Source: Acanthaster planci
Lineage: Eukaryota; Echinodermata; Asteroidea; Valvatida; Acanthasteridae
NCBI RefSeq assembly: GCF_001949145.1
Contig: NW_019091470.1
Location: forward strand, 163,584-227,583
Direction: 5' to 3'
Length of the DNA stretch: 64,000 bases
Below, piece after piece: positions 52,862 to 64,000 of this stretch. The stretch's first letter is position 1. Every line of letters begins with the position of its first letter. Below the pieces are notes generated by a model. The model worked only from the letters and a program-made list of their open reading frames with translations. It was not told the DNA's origin and did not search any database. The translations under genes and the position numbers were made by a program.

Positions 52862-52948
52862 ACGTTCAGAATTTGTCAAATGAGTATCCGTGAGGATGCC
52901 TTGTTTAATCTCATTCTCTGTTTCCTTGTCTTTTCTGTTTTTTTGTAG

Positions 52949-53302
52949 GAAACGGCTGCATGTAAACATACCGTGCACCTGACCTCCATCTGCAGGTACA
53001 TGCAACGAAGCCTACAGTCTGTTTTGTAACACTCTGCTCTGTGCAGTCTCCAGTCGTCAACCTCGTTCTGCCTCTCAAAGAGGATATTTTCTATTTTGTA
53101 ACCACCAGCTTGCCAAGAAAGAAAAGACAGGAGAACACTATGGAGGATTTATTGAGGAGTAGGAGGCTAGTCCACAGAACCTCAGTCATATTGGTGCTTG
53201 GATACCTACATGCACTGTGCTGTGTGTCAGGAATTGCAATGGCTTCTGGCCTACTAGAGGATCCAAAGGCCAAATTTGTCACGCCAGAAATGTACTTCAC
53301 AA
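52949..53302 (+). CDS. Semaphorin exon with start codon: signal peptide and N-terminus (CDS 53140-53302)
   Basis: This exon carries the start of a semaphorin, a secreted or membrane guidance ligand for plexins. The ATG at 53140 is followed by 54 codons and one extra base, then the donor GTAAGT at 53303. Residues 1-13 are basic. Residues about 14-37 (TSVILVLGYLHALCCVSGIA and the next few) form a hydrophobic signal peptide ending in small residues. Residues 38-54 are a short mature N-terminus. The left edge at 52949 is inferred from a strong polypyrimidine tract ending in TTTTTTTGTAG, so 52949-53139 would be 5' UTR. The frame stays open upstream of the ATG, but no earlier in-frame ATG was noted. 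The spare base joins exon 60774-61078 in the correct phase to give N55. The assignment rests mainly on that next exon; this exon alone is not diagnostic. Confidence 0.75.
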
Positions 53303-56300
53303 GTAAGTCACACTTTCAAATGTTTGCTTTTGTTAGTTTTTTTTTTAATACAAATCACTCACTTTGCTTACATTTATTGCCCGATTGTCTATTTGAATCC
53401 CCACTTTGTCTAAATTCCAGGATTCTTTCTGAAAATCCACCCCCCAAAACTTTCCACAGTGCTGGAAAGCAGTGGCTCGTTTCTTTGTATTTGAGCTTTC
53501 AAGGTATATGGGGCCTTCTGGGAAAAGTATTTGTGTTAATTTTGGGCTCGGTGTTCCATCTGGAGCCTTGAAAACCACCTGGTTTATTTCAAAGATCAAG
53601 AGTTCAATTGCTAGAATTTACTGAGAAAAGGAGCTAAGAAGATTTATGGGCTTAGGCCAAACAAAACTGCTCCCTATTATGGAGGGTTTGAAAACGGGAT
53701 AGTTACAGGTCGGTAGAATGTTTTTTTTTTGGTGCACTTTCTCTTTTCAGTGTTTCACTGTGTAGCAAGAGAGATTGGTTGAACTTGTTGGGACAGAACA
53801 GTTTCTGCCTCTGCTTCTGCTGGCTACTGTACAATCGCCAAAATTCTGGCTGTCCGGTACAGATGAGGCCACAAGGAATTTGTTTCAAATAAAATGAACT
53901 CTTTAAAGGGCACTTTCATTTCTCAAAGTTAGAAACTGAAAGTGAAATATGAATGTGCTTGCGCACCAATGAAATACACGGAATTTCCTTTTGACATCCT
54001 TCCCAGATCGCGAGAGCTTTCTCCCAATGCATTCCGCTCATCACAAGCTCTGGGTGTACTTTTCCATTTTGACCCTGGTAGAAATGCTTGCCTGGTGGGG
54101 TCATTCAAAGAAAGTACAGCAGACCCACCATGTTAGATAACTCTCAGTGCCACTTTTGCCTCACTTCCTCTCCCTTCCGTCCCTTGATCAATACTGTTTT
54201 GTGGACTTCTTAACTTCCTTTCCCATTGATAATGCAACCTGCCCAAGATAAAAGAAGCGGGAAAACAATGAGGACAGCGGCGGTGGCGGAAGGTCATTGG
54301 AAGACAAGTCGTCTCGGACAGAAGACGGCCCATTGTCTGGTCAACAAGGGATTCCGATCTCGTTTCTTAAGAGAATTTTGTTGTCTGTTCCAGAAACCGG
54401 AGATGGAAAGAAGATAACACTTCTCTAGTTTTCTCACCTGCCTGGATCTTTTTAAGACTATTTTGACCAAAATATTTTTCGGGATATTTGTATACAAGCC
54501 AGGAATAGTTTGGAAAATGTTCTCACAACAGTGTGAAAAACAGAAAGACAAAAACACTGATGGAAAACAGGAAGGCTCAAGTTGCACAGATTTTGTGACT
54601 AAGTCCTGTTAATGTGGGACAGGCTGTTGTAAAAATATCACCCTTAGAAAGTGGAGACTGAATTTCGCTTGCTTCTAAAAGTACTGAACTACTTTGACTT
54701 CTAGAAAAGCTGGCACAGTTCCGTGGTCATTGGCAACGAGCAAAATGTTGCAGAAGGAAGGGGCGAATGGGATCAGATGCCCTTTGAAACTTGATTGGGC
54801 CTTTTCCGTTTGGTTTTCGAAAAACATGAAAAGGATGTCTGCCGACTTGGAAAACACTGTCAGTTTGTGGCCTGTAAAAGAACTTTGGTTAGAAAAGGCC
54901 CAGCTTTCGGACAGAAAGGAAAGGCAGCCTGCCCGGTTGGTATTTTGACAAACAAATCTACCGCAATTGTGAACACAGGCCTCCGTAAACAAGCCGAGGA
55001 GGCGCTGCAGCTGGTTAGTCTGTTGGTTATATTATTCTAACTGCCAGTACTCAGTGATAACCCCCCCCACAATTACAGTGTCCATGATGTGCCTTTCCAC
55101 TCAAATAGTCAACTCAACTGTGCACTTGGACAACACTCCTGTTTTGCTTGTGTACTTATCGAACGCTTTACGCAACACTGCAAAAAAAGTTAATCCTAGC
55201 TGTGTTTGCTGTGAGTCTACCTTGTCCTGCACTGGGTTTGGACAAACAGATCCTAATTGCTGATTCATGGTCATACAATGAGGACATGCCCACAATTGGG
55301 ATTTCGAAACCCTTTAATCCCAAAGGTTTGGGTCTGGCTTGAGGGTTAGAGTTAGCACGCAAGGATTATTTTTCTCAATCTCAATATTATTGGATTATAA
55401 GACTCTGCATGTGATACATGGACATGCATGTGCTGTCCAAGGGCAGATTCAGGACCAACTTTTTAGGAGTGGGCAAAAATTGGAGTAGGTTTTAAATGTT
55501 TTTATGGCTTTTCTGAGGCTACATTTTTGGGCTTTTTACGCACCTTTGGTAGGAAGGGAAATGAATAGATTAAAACAAAAATTCACTCTCAATATCTCAA
55601 AAAATATTATTTTGGTGGGGGGGGGGCATCCCCCGTCTGCCTTCGGTGCTGTCATGCTTGAATCGCAGAGCTTGAGCTGACATTGAACTCTTTGACAACT
55701 CAAGGAAAAACCCGGAGAGAATTGAAAGCATGAAGTTGACACATTCCACAGACGGTGCGTCCCACTGACAGTCATCGTTTCCTAATGGTGACTTCACCCT
55801 CCACTCACCAGTGAGTAATGTAAGCGATCGACAAACAAAATACACAGAAACTGCCAACACCCTGAGAGAGGATTTAAAAAAAATACAGATTATTTTTTCC
55901 TTCTGCAGTGGATCATGGATGAGTGAGTGTAATGTTACTACTGTATAATGCATAAATTTCTTTCAAAGGACCAGTTCATATACTGCATGAGTCTAATACT
56001 GTACGGTAAATACTCATTTGACATGTAGTTTAAATTTTTTTTTATTGAAGGTTCTTTAAATATCCCAAATATTTGAGAGCTATTATTTTTGGCCCTACCT
56101 AAGGCTTTCTCCAGATATTGCGTTTGTGCTAAAAACTCAGCCTATGCACTACCCAGGCATTCGTTCGTGTGGGCCGGTGCTATGACCTTTGCTAAAAACC
56201 ACAGACCAGCCATATCTCCATTACTATGGGGGGGGGCCTACATGTAGCTCTTGCAAAATTATCAAGAAATTTATGCACCCGGTTTGCCCACAGCCTGGCG

Positions 56301-59300
56301 GTCAATTTGTGTAAGCATTGGGAACCAGCAGGAAGTGAGACAGTGTAAACAGTGGCAGTGAATAATGCTTTATAAATGTGGAAATGTGGCCCTGGAATTT
56401 GTTCCTTTACTCAGAAGTCTACCTTTGTATTTGTCTTTACCAGAACAGTGCCAGGTAGAAGCCGAAAGGCAAATATGCTGAAGATAAACGAAAAAAAAAA
56501 TATTTGTGACTTTTGGGGGAAGGACAGAAAAGTCACTTCATTGTCACTTCCTGACTCGGAACCCATGAAGGTTGGCTGTTGGACTCACAGAATAGACTGA
56601 CAAACAACGCTGAGCAAAAGTTTGTTATGCTAATTGGATGAAATGCGTCCAACCCTGAACTTTTTCTCTCCTCAGTACATTTCCATGTATTTTTGATTTT
56701 GACCTTTTTATGTGACAGCTGTGTATGACTCATAGTTTTAATTATTCTTTCCAAGTCTAAAGCAACTCTAGGATATTAGTAAACCGTATGCGCTAATGAC
56801 TTCTGAGTTCAGGGACCGTGTCTGTCACCAAAAGCTCTCCTAAAGTAGTACCAACCCAGGTCTTTCAAACTCTGGCAGGTTTTATAGGACTCTGTAGGAT
56901 TGAAGAAAGTACCGGTGGAGCTTAGCCAGTTATGGCTGTACATAAGGATTTACATGTACTTCTCCCCGATTAATACTAGAGGCAACAAGAATACATCCTC
57001 AGGTCACAGGTCACAGGTCACAGTGGAGAATCTGGAATGATTCAGGAACTCTCCTTGCCTACAGTGTAACTGTTAACCATTGCTGAAACCGTCCCTCCCC
57101 CAATTCTTCATTGGATCAGTGAGGTCTGCGTAACTGGCTCCAGCTCTAACTGCAACACTAGCAAGGCATCCACACCTGCTTTGAAGCTTTCACTATACTG
57201 TGCGTCTTTTGGCTCAGCGGTTCACCAAATCCCATCATTGGATTTGATTATTTCATTTTGGCCCCCCGCCCCTTTGACCTGCTATACAAAAAAAATATCT
57301 GATCCAAAAAAATATCTGTTGTCTCAGTTATGCATTTCTCTTGCTTCATTTGGCCTGGCATAAACAGGAGACTCTGCGCTTTGCACATTTGATTATTGTG
57401 CTGACAGAAACCGATAAACACGGCCAACAATGGAGGACGGAATCCCTTATCTGGTTGCCCTTTGACCGCTGCCATTGTTCGGGAAGAGTCCAAGTGCATT
57501 CCTTCTGCATACCAACGGCCCCTTGTTGACAGCATTTGCGGCCTGTGGAAGCTCAGTAAATCACCAATTTGAAGAAAAGGGGAAATTTGTGAAAAACAGT
57601 TTCCAGAGAATGACAAACAACCATTCAAACTGGTGCTAAATAATTTCCCACTTAACATTTTTTTCCATGTGTAGTGAGCCACTCCTCTAAAATGATTTAC
57701 ACATGACATTGTGATGGTAGCTTAGTACTGGAAAGTTCACTGCACTAAACAGGACATCCATCATGTACATGAACATTTTTGATTTCCACTTTTTACACTT
57801 ACTGTACATACATCTCCTGTCACCTTAACTTTCCAGGCAAATGTTTGAATACATGTATTGTATGATATATCTCTCAGTGGCTGAATCTTCCTAAATTATT
57901 TGTCTCTGAAGGAATCCCATTCCACTACCGGTAACATTCTTCTTATTCAAATTTTCACTGAAGTATCAAACCATATTACATGTACACGTAAGCTGACAGG
58001 CTCTGCTTTCTGATTAAACGCTCTGAATTTTCCGAAACTTTCACTCAATTTTTTTTATGGTGTGGGACTGTTATGGTTAAAAGAATTACTCTTAAGAATA
58101 TCTTCATGTGCATGACAACCCCCCCCCCAAGTTGCACAGTTGCAGTGGGGAGTAATGTACATGTACATGTACAAGCCTGCATGAATTGACCTCTTGGAAT
58201 TGACCAACAACCAGGGACTTGGCATCTTCCCCAGTGAATGACCCCTCCGGATTTAAGAAATTCGATCTGGGCTTCCATCTCAAACAGGATCCCAAACAAA
58301 TCAGGCAGAAGTCCCTTTCAAACTGTGCAAGTTCACGTTACAGGCTCGGGGCAGCTTCTGTCAGCCAGCCACAACAGCAAAGTTGAAACCTATCCACAGA
58401 CTATCAAATTCCATGAAGTTCTGCTCTGGGCCTTGCTTTCAGAACTTTTGAGAGAATGGTGGAGACTCGGACTTTACTTGGCTTTCTTTCGTGGCTTCAT
58501 ATAGTCAGCAGTATGAAAATGAGTACCCAAGTTGGTTTTTAGTTCATCTGCATGTACGTGTGTACATTGTACATGTGTAAATGTGCATTGCAAGCTGGAT
58601 ATCCAGATTTCAGGGTGCATACAAAGTACATGTATCTACTGCTAGCAAAAATAACTTGTGACCTTGGGTTAGTAATGGTAGGGTTTTTAGTTTTAAATGG
58701 ACGACATCATTTATTACTTTACTTGTGTATGCTAACCTGCATGTGCAGGTACAATGTTCATGTGTATTATATCCACACAATGTTGGGAACCAGGTGTTTC
58801 CCAAAGTCTGATGGAACTTCTGAGAATTACAGTGGATAAGTGGGGGATTGAGATTCTGATAAACCAAGGGCCATTTCTTGGCTGCCAGCCCAGGCCTAAA
58901 CAGTTCCCACTCCCGGGACTGATTCCTCACAGTGCAAAATGTCATGTGTAATGTACATGTAGGTCTCTGATCAAGTGAGGAAGGCTGTTTCCGTGAATGC
59001 CCCATTGTGTGTGAAAAATGACTGCGTGCACTCTGGAGTGTACAGGTACTCCGTTGATTAACTCTTCTCTGAGTTCCGTTTGGTTCTAAAGAAGAAAGAG
59101 TTGCTTTGGCAAGTCAACCAATCTATTATACCCACCCATTATATTGTAGCATTCATGGTATACTGGTGCTTTCCCTTTCTGTGTCACTTGTTCCTGGTGG
59201 CTGAGGCCCAAAGGGTAGCATTTCCAACAAGGAAATGGCCGGTAAAAGTTCCAAGCCCTATCAGGCATTGTAGTGTAAACTAAATGATGATCGACTATTG

Positions 59301-60773
59301 TTTTTTCCGCACAGAATTTATATGATGGAAAACTGTGAATTCTGAGTGCAAAAAACAACAGTCGATCACCTGATAGAGCTTGTGTTTTTCACTAAGCCGT
59401 AACAAGAGTGGAAAAAAAAAGACTGGAAACCACATCCTTCTGTCTTTTGTCAACTCAAAGAAGAGGAGATTTGTTGGTTTTGCATGGATTAAATGAGTTT
59501 CTTGTGAAACACTCGTTTGAAAACCCAAGGAGCCTTGTACTAGCTTTGGCTCGTCTTATCCAATTAGATTTCGTCACACCGTCCACAGAATCCTCCTTTT
59601 CAAACCAACTTAGTACATGGAAGATTGGATCTTTTACCCCTGTGAAGGCCTCCCAATTCTGGCTTTCACTTCTTTTTACCAGGAGTTTTGCTCCAAAACA
59701 GACAAGGATAATAACAATCCCTTTACCTGGTCCGGGGGGCCCCTGACGGGCGCACCTATTGTGACGGAAGAAAACCCAACAACCTTGCAGTGCTTTGCAA
59801 CAGCTGAGCTTAATTGTGGCCCTTTTGTACTGGGGTTTAGTCATCCGTAACCCACAACACAGGCAGGAGAAGTTAGGGGATAAAAACAAATTGATGTACC
59901 GTGAAAGTTCAGTTCAGAGCTGGTCCCATAGGTTCCCCCACTGTGGCAAGGGGAAAAATAGTGGTTTGAGAAGAAATCCACATGCGTCACATCTACTCTT
60001 TCTGTGCTTCACTGACAGCTTTAAGATAGTGAAAGCACTGTGGTTGAATTTCCTTGAAACTTTGAAAGACGGAGTCCGCATGAGCTTAACCTTTTGCTTT
60101 AACAAGACCCCCCCTTTTTTTAAAGTTATCACTCTGTTTGTTCCAACCCCCCTGCTGATGTATTTTGTAAATGAGTGGTGGTGATACAGCGCAATAATAG
60201 GTTTTGTGGAAAGAAAGAACCTGTGGCCAAATTCCAGTGGTAACCAAAATGGTGGGTGCCAGTGAGTTATTACATGTAAGTGTAAAAATATATTCAGAGA
60301 TTCATTCCTTGTCAACTCAACCATACCTGATGGGAAAAGAACAGCAAGGGAAAAATCCATTGGGGAAGGGCGGGGGGAAACAAGACCCCACCCCCTCCCT
60401 GGTGCAAGCCATTCGAAGTTTCAAAATGTGCACAACCTTCAGTACCGGTATGCGCATTACATGGGTAGGCTGTAGTTCATTTTCTTGGAGTACCCTGTAC
60501 CCTTTCCCCTCAGAAATTTTAAATCAGTTCCACTAGTGGCTTAAATTGTTGGCGCTTTTTTTAACATCGTGTAGCGAATGACGTACCCGTATTTACATTA
60601 CACACGCTGGATGTGCATGTGTTGTAGATAGCAAGCTGCTCTTGTTGTGAGAAGGCCATAACACCCGTTTATTTGTGAAGCGTGTTGGATATTTCTGGAG
60701 GTTTATCGGTATCCACCATGGAAATCCACTCATTTTGATGACAACTGGTCTTTTCCTCTTCTCTGTGCTACAG
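53303..60773 (+). other. Semaphorin intron 1
   Basis: This 7.5-kb intron runs from donor GTAAGT to acceptor CTACAG. It holds no coding exon that I could support, and exon phases join directly across it, so none is needed. It contains the triple AGGTCA cluster at 57001-57021, poly-C and poly-G runs (for example 55616-55626 and 58120-58129), copies of the ACATGTACATGT motif (58155-58173) and TACCGGTA (57926, 60443). A further short exon cannot be excluded. Confidence 0.7.
57001..57021. promoter_or_regulatory. Three AGGTCA half-sites in DR1 spacing
   Basis: AGGTCAC is repeated three times head to tail, which places AGGTCA half-sites one base apart. This is the DR1 arrangement bound by nuclear receptors such as RXR and HNF4. 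It lies inside semaphorin intron 1, so an intronic enhancer is possible. A simple 7-bp tandem repeat gives the same pattern by chance. Confidence 0.3.
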
Positions 60774-61078
60774 ATCTGAGGACGTTCCACGGCGAGAGCC
60801 TGACGGCCATGTCGCTCTCCCTCGACGGCTCCCAGCTCTACCTGGGCGGCAAGAACGTCTTCTACATCCTGGACCTGACCCAGCCTTTCGGCCGGCCAGA
60901 GGCTGCCCTCAACATCTCCTGGGTCTCCACCCAGGTGGACGTGGACGGCTGCACCATGAAGGGCAAGCAGAGCTGGCAGTGCCAGAACTTCATCCAGGTG
61001 GTGCTGGTCAACAATGCCACGAATCGGTTGCTGGTCTGCGGGACCAATGCCTGGTCCCCTGCCTGTCGGAACTATCAG
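60774..61078 (+). CDS. Semaphorin, Sema domain N-terminal part (second coding exon)
   Basis: This 305-nt exon encodes residues 55-156 of the semaphorin. It is the start of the Sema seven-bladed beta-propeller, which binds plexin outside the cell. Visible hallmarks are the first-blade pattern LYLGGKNVFYILDL (76-89), the cysteine pair C114 and C124 with the QCQNFIQVVLV strand (123-133), and CGTNAWSPAC (143-152), which is the semaphorin CGTNA motif. N101 (NIS) and N135 (NAT) are possible N-glycosylation sites. The acceptor TGTGCTACAG ends at 60773 and the donor GTAATT starts at 61079; the exon begins in phase 1 and ends in phase 0. It is markedly GC-rich against its surroundings and uses C- or G-ending codons, as expected of real coding sequence. 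The family call is firm. The subclass is open, with Sema5-like most likely from the following exon. Confidence 0.92.
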
Positions 61079-63936
61079 GTAATTTACAACAGATAGTCCA
61101 AAAGTCAAAAACCAACAATAATCATCTTTTTGAATCTCAGTATTGTGACCCGTTGTGTGAAAATGAGTTCCAAGTCCATTTTGGAGTAAATTTTTTCTTT
61201 TCAGTTTGCTTGAGAAAGATCAACTCGAGCTTCCAGATGAAAATAGATTTTTTATGGGTGCAAAACTGTAAAGGGTTCCTATTACTTTACATTGTATGAG
61301 ATTTTTTTAAAGGCCCAAACTCGAAAGTGGCTCCGATTCATTCCCATGGAGTCGAGCACAGTTAGCTTCAGGTACACATATTGCGAATGATAGGAAAGAT
61401 CTCAACTCATTTCATTGCATCTACACGTACATGTCCCAAGTGTACTCAAAAGTTAACCCACTGTCTGTCCTTGTCTTTGTATTTACTGTGTACCTGAGCG
61501 TCGGTTTTGTAAGTCGCTGTCCCTCTGCCCCCCCCCCAGAAAACCAATAAAAATTGTTTACTCGAGTTCCACTGTGGCAAGTGTTTCTACATGTACATGG
61601 AGGCTTCTGAGATGTTTGTTAATATAAACTGGTCAGACTGAAAGTAGTGAACACGGCTAATGTTTTAAATGATTTTTGTGAACTGTGCACCCAACCTTAG
61701 GCCAGTTCCTTAAGTCTTTCAAGGACAGAAAGTTGCACGTGTGGAATATGTTTAACACATCAGTAAGGGTTTACAGCCCACAAAATTTCATTTGGTACCT
61801 GTTGTCTTTGACTGGTTCCCTGCCGATCTTCACTCAGTGTGTAGAGTTGCAAATGGGGTATTTCTCTGCCTCGGAGTTCCTTGGATACATGTACATGTAC
61901 TAGATCTCATCAACACTCTTTCTTGTCCAGTCGAGCAGTATTGCTTGTGCATGTGTCGGGAAATTGGTCTTTAAATTAGGTGCCTCCTAGTCAGCTTGCC
62001 ATTGAAAGGATGCCCCGCTTCTCAAAGTGTCTTTGCCCACAGGAAGTGCTCGGTGTGTACGACAAGTGAGAGTAATGACCAACGGTTGGTTTGCGGGCGT
62101 GTGGCAGACCAGTATGTATGTCAGTGGCTACCGCATATCTGGAATGACTCTGAAACAGATTCATAAAACTGTCACGTATTCCTGGGATCCATCTTCCTAA
62201 TGAGCATTGTTGTTTGCAAGACCCCCGTGCGGGAGGCAAGCCCGGGGTATCCAGTCTGAAGACCGCCGTGGACCCTCAAATGGGAAGTTAAGCAGAACCG
62301 GGCCAATGATACTGTATTTACACCATTAGATGGCGAAACCCCTCGTAGCTGGCCATGCCAGCACAGGTACATGTGACCCCTGTGCTCTCTGCCCTTGGCA
62401 GCCAACCAAAAGTCAGTGTTTTGTCACCCTGGCATGGTTTGCAAGAAAGCTGGCTCTGCAAGCTGTCAGTCCCCCTGCTGTTTGGATTCTTTTTCAGCTG
62501 AGCCAACCCCCAGATGTTTGCACTTCTATATTCCTTGCCCACTTCCAAAGAATCTTCCTTGTTCTTGTGTGTCTCCTTGACAGGGGACCTGTCAATTAGA
62601 TTAAACTCTTGTCAAGGCCGATTGAAATTCACAAAGCTCTGATTGTGAGAAGCCCATCACTGCCGGAAGAATTTGACTTACATCAGGGACGCCAGTTTTC
62701 AGAAAAGAGCTTGATTTGGTGCTCTTATCGTTTGAAATGTGGGACTATTTTCTGGCCCTAATGAGGTTAATTTAATTGAGCTTAATTACCAAGCTCTGGA
62801 TAAGAGCCTGACTGGCATCGCTGTTGTAAAATAATAATTAAAAAAACCTGCAAAGGAGAAAGTGGAGGAAAGTGGTAGATGAACTGGTAACATTCATCAT
62901 CTTCCCACACGGGGGGGTCTCCTTTGCAGGGCAAATTTTGCTTTAGCACGGGGTTAACTTCCCCCTACCATTGTGCACTGATAAAATTTAATCTGGCTCA
63001 AAAGTTGATATAAAAGTGGAAGCACTTGAAAGGTTCTTTGGGAAGGATCCCTTTTGTGTGCAAGGGATAGTACGGTGTAGTGGTTTTCCCTGACCTTCAC
63101 TGGAAAAAAAATTGAAAGGAATGCCCAAACTTCACCGTTTGAGTTTGAACTGAATTCACGTTACTTCTTGGCTGTTGTTACAGCACCTCTCACCCACTGC
63201 GTGTTTATATGTTGGTACATGTATATGTATGTATGTAGATTCAGCAGGAAGAACTTTTCCCAGTTCATGACTTAACAAAGTGAGTCACTAAACCTATTCC
63301 AGTGCTTTGGGGACGAGATTAGAATGATCTTTATGATCATAAGAAAAAGATCAATGGGAAAAATTTTTTTACATCCTATGAGCGCCTTGAAGACACATTT
63401 CATATGAACGGTGTGTGTTGAATGAATAATGAACGTGTGCTTTCTAGGTGGAAAAGTTTTCACATACTGGTCTTGTGTCCTGTATTTTTGCAGCAAGACT
63501 TACCTTTTAGAAATCGCTGGTTGTGAGAAACCCAGATGCCACATCTCTCACACCTAACCCCCATCAGATCAACCTTGCTTGTTGGCAGAGGATGTCAAAG
63601 CCGAGGACAGCTTGCGTCAAAATATCGTTGATTAATCTTCAGTGGGGGGATGGTGGAACTGAAGCAAATTAGTCCTGACAGGGGTTAAATCCCCGACAGG
63701 AAATGGGTCCATGAGATTGCTGCTGTTATTAAGAGGAACCCATCAAGTCTCGTTATGCGGATGCTCATACTTGTACTAACTGGGTTGTAAAAGTAGTCAC
63801 TAAAATTACTGTTTGCATACCGGTAAGTATGTGATCATTTTTGATTTCACAATAACAATTACTCCCAGGGCATTATTTAATTCGCGTCATCAGTGAGCAA
63901 TTTTCCATTTTCTCCTACCCCTCTCTCATTTTTCAG
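61079..63936 (+). other. Semaphorin intron 2
   Basis: This 2.9-kb intron runs from donor GTAATT to acceptor TTTCAG and separates two phase-0 exons. The ORFs inside it look random. It has a poly-C run near 61530 and TACCGGTA at 63818. No repeat family or gene was recognised in it. Confidence 0.7.
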
Positions 63937-64000
63937 CCAAATTCATTGACAGTGTACCACCAGTCATCTGGGACCAACCGATGTCCATACAGCCCCACCC
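63937..64000 (+). CDS. Semaphorin, third coding exon (partial, runs off the window)
   Basis: After a strong acceptor (CTCTCATTTTTCAG, ending at 63936) the frame left in phase 0 by the previous exon continues as PNSLTVYHQSSGTNRCPYSP and then T. Semaphorins have a conserved G-x-x-R-C-P-Y-(D/S)-P motif shortly after CGTNA, and here it reads GTNRCPYSP (residues 168-176). The serine in CPYSP is typical of class 5 semaphorins, whereas class 1 and 6 members usually have CPYDP. That is recalled family knowledge and weak evidence for subclass. The exon is cut by the window end after 21 codons plus one base, so the rest of the Sema domain, the PSI domain and any thrombospondin repeats or membrane segment lie to the right. 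Confidence 0.85.

Larger units (their letters stand above)
38341..52948. other. Non-coding stretch left of the semaphorin start exon
   Basis: It may be intergenic or include 5' introns of the semaphorin gene. It holds the 53-bp duplication (42493), the 68-bp minisatellite (50598), the 15-bp repeat (52826), a short GT run (44992-45003) and many random frames. A good donor (AAG then GTGAGT, 43375) has no clear exon before it. No transcription start could be placed. Confidence 0.55.

Noticed and set aside
53041-53571. Unspliced 176-codon frame over the semaphorin start exon
   Set aside because: The frame reads through the donor at 53303 into the intron. Only 53140-53302 is coding.
60593-61108. 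171-codon minus-strand ORF
   Set aside because: It is the antisense shadow of the GC-rich semaphorin exon at 60774-61078.

Overview
This is a window of animal nuclear DNA. It has no operons, split genes with GT-AG introns, long AT-rich non-coding stretches and transposon remnants. The semaphorin gene, and many copies of the short palindromes ACATGTACATGT, TACCGGTA and TAGGCCTA, fit an invertebrate deuterostome (echinoderm, hemichordate or amphioxus-like). That placement is an impression from sequence style, not a proven assignment. Nearly all open frames of 60-200 codons here look like chance.

The one clearly recognisable cellular gene is a semaphorin on the + strand at the right end. Its start-codon exon is at 52949-53302 (signal peptide and N-terminus), its second coding exon at 60774-61078 (first part of the Sema domain), and a third at 63937-64000, cut by the window edge. 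Splice phases agree across all three pieces. The CPYSP motif in the third exon points to a Sema5-like member, but too little is visible to be sure. The gene continues to the right. Its promoter and any upstream 5' UTR exons are not identified.

Two transposase relics lie in the middle. At 33301-35112 is an almost intact piggyBac-type transposase, broken by one in-frame stop and by a D-to-G change at the first catalytic aspartate. At about 37498-38340 is a heavily decayed transposase-like gene with stops and frameshifts.

At 18378-19523 is a self-complementary repeat complex: a 21-bp unit inside a 136-bp higher-order unit, with inverted ends, interrupted by a 38-base assembly gap. Next to it, on the minus strand, are two exon-like pieces (19961-20089 and 19209-19300) of an unrecognised gene. 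Smaller repeats include a 68-bp minisatellite at 50598-50870, tandem duplications of 47, 29, 53 and 15 bp, a degenerate T-rich repeat at 36484-36685, and a perfect 23-bp hairpin bounded by TTAA at 9359-9417.

Possible regulatory sequence, by motif only, is a CpG-rich patch with two CRE-like sites (7620-7900), a cluster of inverted CCAAT boxes (13417-13487) and three AGGTCA half-sites in DR1 spacing inside semaphorin intron 1 (57001-57021). No tRNA, rRNA or CRISPR array was seen. Everything else is intergenic or intronic sequence in which I could support no gene.
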